Of a stretch of 64,000 bases of DNA, positions 46,840 to 53,461 are shown one piece after another. The translations under genes were made by a program, and so were the position numbers. The notes under the pieces were generated by a model, which searched no databases, had not been told where the DNA came from, and saw nothing but the letters and a program-made list of their open reading frames with translations. Source of the stretch: Lentisphaeria bacterium (GTDB taxonomy: Bacteria > Verrucomicrobiota > Lentisphaeria > Victivallales > Victivallaceae); NCBI GenBank assembly GCA_900768505.1, contig CAAGED010000020.1, positions 47,912 to 111,911 on the forward strand. The letters are read 5' to 3'. The stretch's first letter is position 1; every line of letters starts with the position of its first letter.

Positions 46840-48002
46840 ACGATCCCCCAACTTTTCAGAGTTTCCATGATAACCAGCTGAACGCCGGGATCTTTGCTGT
46901 TGATGTTGCAGGAGTTCGGCCTGACTGTTACGGTCTGGCATTGCTTCCGGCCATACTTTTTCGGATCAAGCAGAAGGCGGAGCTTCACACAAGATATATC
47001 CAGAATGGACATCGGGACGCGATCCGGGTTCAGTTCTTTGCGCATCTGGGTATAGAGGTCCAGATCGGATTCCTCATAAACGCGGCGGCTGCCTTTGTTA
47101 CCGGTGATCCCGGCTTCAAGCATGAGAACCTTTGCATCTTTGACATCCGACAGAGGATCAACGGTAATGTTGTCCGGGCCTTTTTTGAAACCGGAAATAT
47201 CAAATGCCTGCTTCTTCAAATCGGCATCTTGGATAATTGTGTTCCGCATTGTTTCGGCCCAGATCTGGCACAAACGCTCTTTGTGGGCGCGAGGTCCAGT
47301 GGTTCGAACAGACAGGTGGTTTTCCTTCCGATCATAAACTATGACGATTTCATAGGCGTGTTTGTCGATCCCGCGAGAGAAGTCGTTGCCGCCTTTCCAC
47401 TGCATTGTATTGCGGGGATAGTCGCTCAGGTAAAGGAAGAAGCACTCCTTGTCCAGCGCGGGGCGTTCGAAATACTCAATAAAGCAGTATTTACCCCGGC
47501 CTTCCAAATTGTAAATATACCTGCTTATTCCCTGTTCCAGTCGATCAAAGCGTTCATCTTCATACTCAACCTTCCCGACACCGCTATTAAAAAGTTTTTG
47601 GACAAACCAGAGAGACTCTGTCATGCGATCTACATGAGCAAATCTGGCAGCCTGGGTCCATGCGGTTTCGTCTTGCAGAAATACCCATGCGGCTTTATCA
47701 TGGATACTCCACTCATCGAATTCAGCAGGAGGGATAAGTCTCTGCTGAGCGATCAAATTATGCAGAGTTGTGGCATTGACAGGATGTTCCGCAAAAACAA
47801 AGATCTCATACAGCGCTGAATCAACCTTACCCCGGAGTTCATCACAGAGTGTGAGGAACTGCGAATAAAGATGGTCGACGTTCCGTACTTTGACTTTGGT
47901 CCAGTCAATTTCAAGTTCAGGAGCGAGTTTTTCAAAGATGGCTTTCTGCATGACTTGTGACAGAGAACGAAAAGCCTTCTTGGTGTTATAAGTCGTACAC
48001 AT
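46830..48002 (-). CDS. Unrecognised 390-residue island protein
   Basis: A soluble protein with no signal peptide or membrane helix. Helical N-terminal third (FRSLSQVMQKAIFEKLAPEL), then an alpha/beta part with HAYEIVIVYDRKENHLSVRTTG and a basic C-terminus. No nucleotide-binding or nuclease motif is evident. It lies 92 bases after the ImmA-type gene and is coupled to the next gene by overlapping codons. The context (repressor plus peptidase) suggests a gene under phage-like or stress control. Confidence 0.6.
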   Translation of the reverse strand: MCTTYNTKKAFRSLSQVMQKAIFEKLAPELEIDWTKVKVRNVDHLYSQFLTLCDELRGKVDSALYEIFVFAEHPVNATTLHNLIAQQRLIPPAEFDEWSIHDKAAWVFLQDETAWTQAARFAHVDRMTESLWFVQKLFNSGVGKVEYEDERFDRLEQGISRYIYNLEGRGKYCFIEYFERPALDKECFFLYLSDYPRNTMQWKGGNDFSRGIDKHAYEIVIVYDRKENHLSVRTTGPRAHKERLCQIWAETMRNTIIQDADLKKQAFDISGFKKGPDNITVDPLSDVKDAKVLMLEAGITGNKGSRRVYEESDLDLYTQMRKELNPDRVPMSILDISCVKLRLLLDPKKYGRKQCQTVTVRPNSCNINSKDPGVQLVIMETLKSWGIVCA

Positions 48003-48094
48003 AGCTAATGTCTACCTTTCGTTGTTTAGCGTTTAGTGAATAGTCTGCATCGTCAGTGCGAACATCCGAACACGCTGGCAAATGATTGATGGGT

Positions 48095-48790
48095 TCAGAA
48101 CAATCGAGGTTCTGGCTCGGTAAGCTCAAGGAGGCCCATATCACGAAGCCGGATCTGCATGGTTTGTGCAGACACCTTGAACTTAACAGCAAACTCCCTG
48201 GCCAAGCCGCAGCGGATGTTCTCCGGTTTAGTTTGGAAGCGCTCGCTCTTGTTGTGGATTTCCTCGTAGACGTTTTCCGGGCCATGATCGGGACCGAATT
48301 TAACTTCCCACTCCTGGAGTATTAAGTCCTTTGGCATGAGGATATAACCAGAAAACATATCCGCTTGTATTTCTTTTGGTTCTTTGCAGCTGGTTCGGTA
48401 AACGGAGACGGGTTTCAACTCTTCGTCGAACAAGTTGTCGGTGTTTACACTGGTCAGCAAGTGCTGGTGCAAGATCCAGTGTCCTGTTTCGTGGCCGAGA
48501 GTGAAGCGGTAACGTCCCTCCATGTCTGCATTGAATTCCGGGTGGATTGTTTGGTCGATCAGGATGACTTTTCTATTCCGTGCTACAAGAAATTCTGCCA
48601 GCACGTCGTCGCTATGATACTTCGCCCGAAGATCCGCCGCTTCGATTGTCACGTCATAAAGGCAGTCAAGTATCTCCTCTATGGGGACAGGAGCAGTGAT
48701 TGGTTCCTTATACTTCTGCGCATAGGCAGTCAGAACCGACATAGCTTCGTCTTCTATTTTTGCTGCTGGTATGAAGGAGGAATAGCCCAT
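48095..48790 (-). CDS. ImmA/IrrE-family metallopeptidase
   Basis: A 231-residue protein with the zinc motif H-E-x-x-H in TLGHETGHWILH (about residues 104-115), the ImmA/IrrE signature. Members cleave XRE-family repressors after DNA damage or phage signals and so free mobile elements. The N-terminal part starts with a possible substrate-recognition helix (IEDEAMSVLTAYAQKY), and the C-terminal 40 residues look like a helix-turn-helix (EFAVKFKVSAQTMQIRL). It follows the XRE repressor with a five-base gap, the normal repressor-protease pair. Confidence 0.85.
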   Translation of the reverse strand: MGYSSFIPAAKIEDEAMSVLTAYAQKYKEPITAPVPIEEILDCLYDVTIEAADLRAKYHSDDVLAEFLVARNRKVILIDQTIHPEFNADMEGRYRFTLGHETGHWILHQHLLTSVNTDNLFDEELKPVSVYRTSCKEPKEIQADMFSGYILMPKDLILQEWEVKFGPDHGPENVYEEIHNKSERFQTKPENIRCGLAREFAVKFKVSAQTMQIRLRDMGLLELTEPEPRLF

Positions 48791-48795
48791 TGATA

Positions 48796-49179
48796 TTATT
48801 CCTTTTCGGCTTCAGCAGTCGCCTTCTTTTCAGCTTCCATAAAACGCTGAAACTGTGCGAGTTGAGCTTCGGACATACCGCTGGCTGTGCGCAGGAAAGC
48901 TGCCATAGCCTTTGGTTTCTCCAGAATAATAGCATTGAGTGCGGGGTCCACCTTTTCGGCCAATCCCAACAGCTCGTCACGATTGATGTCGAGAAGATCA
49001 GCAATCCTTATGATTGTATCTGCTGCCGGGATCAACTCTCCAGCTTCTACCTTATTCAAATAGGTAGGGCTCAGGCTGAGCATTTCTGCGAACTTGCGCT
49101 GTGAAAAACGCGGATCGCTCTGTTTTTTCACTTCTCGCAGTGCGCGGATTTTGTCGCCCAGGGCGTTGCTCGCGGCCAT
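48796..49179 (-). CDS. XRE-family repressor
   Basis: A 127-residue protein with an N-terminal helix-turn-helix (FSQRKFAEMLSLSPTYLNKVEAG, residues about 25-48) and a C-terminal acidic helical tail. It is the first gene of the minus-strand operon and the likely target of the ImmA/IrrE-type peptidase next to it. It probably represses its own operon and the divergent recombinase module through the 160 bases between them. Confidence 0.85.
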   Translation of the reverse strand: MAASNALGDKIRALREVKKQSDPRFSQRKFAEMLSLSPTYLNKVEAGELIPAADTIIRIADLLDINRDELLGLAEKVDPALNAIILEKPKAMAAFLRTASGMSEAQLAQFQRFMEAEKKATAEAEKE

Positions 49180-49340
49180 AATCGTTCCTTTCTGTTGGTG
49201 TTATTCTACGGTGCTGATAATATATGACAACTTTATGTGGATTACAAATCATTTTTTGAAAAAAACAGAAAAATTCCGAACCATTCGAGACTTTTTTGGA
49301 AAGATACTTGTTTGAAGACCTCAATAGAAGGAGCAGCAAC

Positions 49341-49583
49341 ATGTCCTCAACAAAAAATGACTTTACGGAAGCCATGCAAATCATTCAGAGAATATTTCGC
49401 AAAAGGGGAGAAAGTGAACTTGCTTTAGTTCGAAACCAGAGCAAATGTATACGCAAGGCAAACGACATCAACATTTTAACAAATAAAGGATTTGCAGATG
49501 AGACAACAGACGCCAACGAGTGTGACTCGTCAGTTAATGGAGCTGCAGAATATGGGAGTACCTGCTTTGCAGACCAGGTTTGA
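49341..49583 (+). CDS. Small island protein, unknown
   Basis: An 80-codon frame with AGGAG before ATG 49341. N-terminal helix (FTEAMQIIQRIFRKRG), then polar sequence. Its end overlaps the DUF2924 gene by 86 bases, which argues that only the first part is meaningful. In similar modules a short helical gene often precedes DUF2924; this may be its remnant. Confidence 0.3.
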   Translation: MSSTKNDFTEAMQIIQRIFRKRGESELALVRNQSKCIRKANDINILTNKGFADETTDANECDSSVNGAAEYGSTCFADQV

Positions 49584-49938
49584 AGAGCTGTATGGCTTCC
49601 CGACAACGCAGAAAAGAGTGGTAACATTAAGGAAACGCATTGCTTTCAGGATTCAGGAACTTTATTATGGCGGCCTGACATCTGCCGAAAAGGATGTTCT
49701 CAATGAAGTCGCCTCAAACGATCCTTTGGCAAACCTGCAAAGGACGTCAAACAACGAATCCGTTTTGCTTCCAGGATCGAGATTGACAAGGACCTGGAAG
49801 GGCAAAGAGTATGAAGTTACCATCATGGACGATGGCCGCTTTGAATATGAAGGAAGAATTTTCAGATCGCTTTCAGGAATAGCGTCTGAAATCACCGGAT
49901 CGCACTGGAATGGCAAAGTTTTCTTTGGAGTAAAATAA
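49498..49938 (+). CDS. DUF2924 protein of a serine-recombinase module
   Basis: A 146-residue protein starting at ATG 49498 after AAAGGA. It carries the DUF2924 features: an N-terminal helix (RQLMELQNMGVPALQTRFEELYG), RKRIAFRIQELYYGGL, and the C-terminal basic beta part TRTWKGKEYEVTI with RSLSGIASEITGSHWNGKVFFG. The C-terminal part reads as a small DNA-binding unit. DUF2924 genes regularly precede large serine recombinases in phages and islands, as here; their exact role is not known. Confidence 0.82.
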   Translation: MRQQTPTSVTRQLMELQNMGVPALQTRFEELYGFPTTQKRVVTLRKRIAFRIQELYYGGLTSAEKDVLNEVASNDPLANLQRTSNNESVLLPGSRLTRTWKGKEYEVTIMDDGRFEYEGRIFRSLSGIASEITGSHWNGKVFFGVK

Positions 49939-49939
49939 C

Positions 49940-50746
49940 ATGGATAAATCACAGATAAAGCGATGCGCAATTTACACGCGCAAAAGCACCGACGAGAATC
50001 TTCAAGATTCTTTTAACAGTCTTGATGCGCAGCGGGAAGCTACCGAAGCATATATCCAAAGTCAGAAAATGAATGGCTGGCGCTTACTCCCGGATCGTTA
50101 CGACGACGGCGGTTATTCGGGCGGCAATATGAATCGACCTGGTTTGAAAAAACTCCTGGAAGATGTAAAAGCTGGAAAGATCGACATTGTTATCGTTTAT
50201 AAGTTGGATCGACTTTCACGATCCATCTGCGACTTTGCCGAATTGAGCAAGATCTTTGATAAACATGGAACATCCTTCGTCAGTGTTACGCAGGAAATCA
50301 ACACGACCACCAGCTCAGGCCGAATGATGCTCAATATTCTGGTAACGTTTGCCCAATATGAACGAGAGGTTATTGCAGAACGTATCCGCGATAAAATGTC
50401 CGCCAGTCGTAAAAAAGGGAAATGGGTTGGCGGATCAGTTCCGTTTGGATACAGGGTCGTGGACAAGCATTTACAAATACACGAAGAAGAAGCTGATATT
50501 GTAAAACGGATTTTTGCGCGTTTTCTGGAAATCGGCTCTCCGCGACAGATAGCTTTTGAATTGGAAGAATCCGGCGCAGCGAGACGAGATGGAAGGCCCT
50601 GGAATGTAAGTCACATTTACCGGATTTTGCAGAATCATACTTATATCGGGAAAGTCAATTATAAAGGCGAGATTTACGAAGGTGAACACGAGGCTATCAT
50701 TGACCAAAAGAGCTGGGATGAAGCCCACTTGAATAATACCCCATAA
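49940..50746 (+). CDS. Serine recombinase, C-terminally truncated
   Basis: A 268-residue product. The N-terminal resolvase domain is intact: catalytic Ser in YTRKSTDE, then DAQREATEAYI, YDDGGYSGGNMNRPGL and YKLDRLSRS. The Recombinase domain follows (VPFGYRVVDKHLQI; WNVSHIYRILQNHTYIG). The protein then ends at DEAHLNNTP, where large serine recombinases go on for 200 or more residues with a zinc ribbon and coiled coil. It is therefore probably unable to choose DNA partners. The stop lies 26 bases before the next ribosome site, a likely recombination scar. Confidence 0.85.
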   Translation: MDKSQIKRCAIYTRKSTDENLQDSFNSLDAQREATEAYIQSQKMNGWRLLPDRYDDGGYSGGNMNRPGLKKLLEDVKAGKIDIVIVYKLDRLSRSICDFAELSKIFDKHGTSFVSVTQEINTTTSSGRMMLNILVTFAQYEREVIAERIRDKMSASRKKGKWVGGSVPFGYRVVDKHLQIHEEEADIVKRIFARFLEIGSPRQIAFELEESGAARRDGRPWNVSHIYRILQNHTYIGKVNYKGEIYEGEHEAIIDQKSWDEAHLNNTP

Positions 50747-50773
50747 CAGCAAACAAAGAGAAAGGAGTTTATT

Positions 50774-51241
50774 ATGGGACTTGACATTTATCTGCTGCGC
50801 AAAGTTTATATTGGTGCAGGATGTGGAAGCCGCTGGCTGAGAATCGAAGGAACGGTGGATATCCGGAAAAACGGAACCACAGTACCTGTTGAGCTGAACA
50901 GAATTTGGGAGATCACAGAATGCGTTGGATATTGGCGGCAGTTTGCCCCGCTGCATCAATGGATGCTTGAAAACGCCTTGTCCGGTGAGAATGATTGCCA
51001 GGAGCACGTTATTTCGTCAGCAGTAATTTTAAAGCTGAAAAGCGATTGTGAAAAAATTCTTTCTACTGAAAAAGATTGGATTATACCGGCGAAAGAGATT
51101 TTTCCACATCTGCATTTTGAAAAAGCTGATTCGGAGCAGCTGGAAGAGTTTCTATCTGAAATCAGATATACATATCAAATCCTGTCAGCCTTGCCGGAAG
51201 AATACTCCGACGCAGTTTATTGTTATAAAGCAAGCTGGTGA
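50774..51241 (+). CDS. Phage-type hypothetical protein (MGLDxYL family)
   Basis: A 155-residue protein with GAAAGGAG before the ATG. It begins MGLDIYLLRKVYIG and has WRQFAPLHQWMLENA followed by NDCQE, the pattern of a family of small hypothetical proteins common in phages and plasmids (MGLDMYL...WRKANAIHxWF...DDC). Function unknown. The next gene begins four bases after its stop. Confidence 0.6.
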   Translation: MGLDIYLLRKVYIGAGCGSRWLRIEGTVDIRKNGTTVPVELNRIWEITECVGYWRQFAPLHQWMLENALSGENDCQEHVISSAVILKLKSDCEKILSTEKDWIIPAKEIFPHLHFEKADSEQLEEFLSEIRYTYQILSALPEEYSDAVYCYKASW

Positions 51242-51245
51242 TATC

Positions 51246-51608
51246 ATGACTCCCGCAGGCGTTGGCATTTGTAACAATGACGGCTCGATATCATTTATTA
51301 TAATATCTGATAACGGATGGATCAAAGATGGCGTCGGAGATATTCTTGCCAGTAATTATCAATGCGAAGAAGCAGTCAGAGATTTGATTGAAAATTGTTC
51401 GCTTCCGGAAAATTATGAAACGTTGCATGGCATGGGAATTCAGCACGCAGAAGAAGAATATTTGTTCATGCAATACTGTTTTATGCAGCCGCGTTGCTAT
51501 ATCTTCTATACGTATGTTTGGAAAAATCGCCAATGGTACTTTCGTCGATTAGATGGTTCCGGAGATCTTCCATTAATTGATGCCATAGCACAAGGAATTG
51601 AAGATTGA
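51246..51608 (+). CDS. Small island protein, unknown
   Basis: A 120-residue protein starting at ATG 51246, right after the preceding gene; a longer frame upstream is only a shadow of that gene. Aromatic-rich C-terminus (YIFYTYVWKNRQWYFRRLDG). No family recognised. Confidence 0.45.
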   Translation: MTPAGVGICNNDGSISFIIISDNGWIKDGVGDILASNYQCEEAVRDLIENCSLPENYETLHGMGIQHAEEEYLFMQYCFMQPRCYIFYTYVWKNRQWYFRRLDGSGDLPLIDAIAQGIED

Positions 51609-51643
51609 CAACTCTACTCAACTTCACTCAAATCGACTCTGAT

Positions 51644-51672
51644 TTGAAAAAAATCGTATTTTTTTTGATAAA
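51644..51672 (+). promoter_or_regulatory. Possible promoter of the defence operon
   Basis: TTGAAA (51644-51649), 17 bases, GATAAA (51667-51672). A transcript would start near 51680 and so contain the hairpin at 51705-51740. Match is fair only. Confidence 0.3.
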
Positions 51673-51704
51673 AACTACTTTTACGACTTGTAAACGTAAC
51701 AAAC

Positions 51705-51746
51705 CCACAGCAGATTATGCGAAAGTATATATTGCTGTGGCTTTTT
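51705..51746 (+). terminator. Terminator or attenuator ahead of the defence operon
   Basis: CCACAGCA (51705-51712) pairs with TGCTGTGG (51733-51740), followed by CTTTTTG. It lies about 20 bases upstream of the HTH gene. It either ends the small-gene transcript or acts as an attenuator for the defence operon. Confidence 0.65.
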
Positions 51747-51764
51747 GTCTTTAAAGGTGCGGAA

Positions 51765-51959
51765 ATGATGGAAGAACGCTGGCTCTCTATGAAAGAAATA
51801 TCCGAATATCTCGGAGTGACGCGGGAAACGATTTATAAATGGATCGAAGATCGTGAAATGCCGGGCCATCGTATGGGAAAATTCTGGAAATTCAAACGCG
51901 ACGAAGTAGATGTCTGGGTAAAATCCGGCAAGGCTGCAGACAGAGACAGGAGCTGCTGA
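51765..51959 (+). CDS. Excisionase-family helix-turn-helix protein
   Basis: Start ATG 51765 after AAAGG; codons further up overlap the terminator hairpin. The 64-residue product is a MerR/excisionase-type wHTH: SMKEISEYLGVTRETIYKWIEDREMPGHRMGKFWKF, then DEVDVWVKSG. Proteins of this kind often stand in front of restriction-type operons and may regulate them or bend DNA. It lies two bases before the GHKL ATPase gene. Confidence 0.85.
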   Translation: MMEERWLSMKEISEYLGVTRETIYKWIEDREMPGHRMGKFWKFKRDEVDVWVKSGKAADRDRSC

Positions 51960-51961
51960 AA

Positions 51962-53461
51962 ATGAATTATGATACTGTTGAACTTCTGCCGAATCCGGCA
52001 TTTTTGATGCAATCAATGCGTCATATCGGCTATACACTGGAAACTGCTCTCGCAGATATTATTGACAACTCTATTGCAGCAGAGGCCTCGGTAATTTCTG
52101 TGCAGTACCGCTGGAATGATGCAAATCCTTGGATCGCCATTATTGATGATGGTTGCGGGATGTCATCAGAGGGGATAAAAGAAGCTATGCGTTTTGGCGG
52201 AGAAATATGTCCGACCGAAAGCAGAAGTTCTTCCGATTTGGGGCGATTTGGACTTGGTCTGAAAACGGCGTCATTGTCGCAATGTAAGCGTCTGACTGTT
52301 ATTTCCAAACAAAATGATACTGTCAGCAGCTGTATTTGGGATGTGGATGCACTTTCAGAAGCTGCTGCGCCAAAGTGGAATGCCCTTTTGCCATCCGTTG
52401 AAATACTTAAAAAAGATCCTGTTATAGAAAAGTTACTCCATCGTCTGGACGAAATTTCAAGCGGGACAATTGTTATATGGCAAAAGTTGGATAATCTTTC
52501 CGTAACAAGTAAAAAAGGGTCTGCGGAAAGTAATTTTGCAGAAGCAATGGTGCGTGCTTCCGAGCATATGGGGCTGGTATTTCATCGCTTTTTTGTGATG
52601 GAGAAAGGAAGCAAGGTCATTAAAATAGACTTTAATGGCACTGTAGTTGAAGGTATAAATCCATTTGGCATGGCAGTTCCTGCACGTCAGGAGTTGCAGG
52701 ATGAAACTATTACGCTGGAAGGTCAAAAAATAGAGATACAGCCATTTATTCTGCCCCATCACTCAAAAGTATCAAAAAAAGATTATGAAAAATACGGTGG
52801 CGAAGATGGTTATTTGCATAACCAGGGATTTTATGTTTATCGAAACAGGCGTTTGATTATAAAAGGAACTTGGTTCCGAATTATCCCCAAAACAGAACTT
52901 CATAAACTCATCCGTATTCGTATTGATATTCCCAATTCTCTGGATCACCTCTGGCAGTTGGATGTGAAAAAATCAAATGCATCTCCGCCTTTGGCTGTTT
53001 TAAATCGGCTGAAAGAATTACTTCCGTCTTTGAGCGATCGTGGCAAGCGACCATATACCAAGCGTGGCAGCCGGGCTCTATCCGATGTAGTTTGTATGTG
53101 GAGACGCGAATTTTCCAATAACAAGGTGAGTTATGTTATTAATGAAGAACACCCGTTTGTAAAAACACTGGTAGCAAACGAAAATGGAGATGTTGATCCT
53201 CAAAAACTTTCTTATTTGCGTATTATAAGTGGAGCATTTCCTACCGAAGCGTTTCATGTAGATGTCAACGATGATGCTAAAATAGCAATTGTATCAGCTG
53301 CACAACAGGATGAAATGGAAAATGCGGTTCGCAAGCTGATCTCAAGTTGCCGTAAAATGGGTTTGGAAAAAAATGCTATTTGGGACATGATGTGTAAAAA
53401 TCAATTGCCTGTTTCAAAAGAACGACAGGAAGAATTGCTTGAGGAGGAATTCAATGGCTGA
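51962..53461 (+). CDS. MutL/MORC-type GHKL ATPase of the defence system
   Basis: A 499-residue protein. The GHKL ATPase fold has the N-box ADIIDNSIAAEAS (about residue 28), IIDDGCGMS (DxGxG) and the lid GRFGLGLKTAS (about 95). The middle matches an S5-like transducer domain (GFYVYRNRRLIIKGTWF, LIRIRIDIPNSLDHLW). This is the MutL/MORC architecture described for ATPases in restriction systems, which open and close around DNA on ATP binding. There is no kinase HisKA or receiver part. The stop overlaps the next gene's start by eight bases. Confidence 0.85.
   Translation: MNYDTVELLPNPAFLMQSMRHIGYTLETALADIIDNSIAAEASVISVQYRWNDANPWIAIIDDGCGMSSEGIKEAMRFGGEICPTESRSSSDLGRFGLGLKTASLSQCKRLTVISKQNDTVSSCIWDVDALSEAAAPKWNALLPSVEILKKDPVIEKLLHRLDEISSGTIVIWQKLDNLSVTSKKGSAESNFAEAMVRASEHMGLVFHRFFVMEKGSKVIKIDFNGTVVEGINPFGMAVPARQELQDETITLEGQKIEIQPFILPHHSKVSKKDYEKYGGEDGYLHNQGFYVYRNRRLIIKGTWFRIIPKTELHKLIRIRIDIPNSLDHLWQLDVKKSNASPPLAVLNRLKELLPSLSDRGKRPYTKRGSRALSDVVCMWRREFSNNKVSYVINEEHPFVKTLVANENGDVDPQKLSYLRIISGAFPTEAFHVDVNDDAKIAIVSAAQQDEMENAVRKLISSCRKMGLEKNAIWDMMCKNQLPVSKERQEELLEEEFNG

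Noticed and set aside
46840..46941. Longer start for the leftmost island gene
   Set aside because: It would overlap the upstream gene by more than 100 bases; the ATG overlapping its stop is the usual coupled start.
46941..47819. 292-codon plus-strand frame
   Set aside because: It is the mirror of the 390-residue minus-strand gene, which has a ribosome site and operon context.
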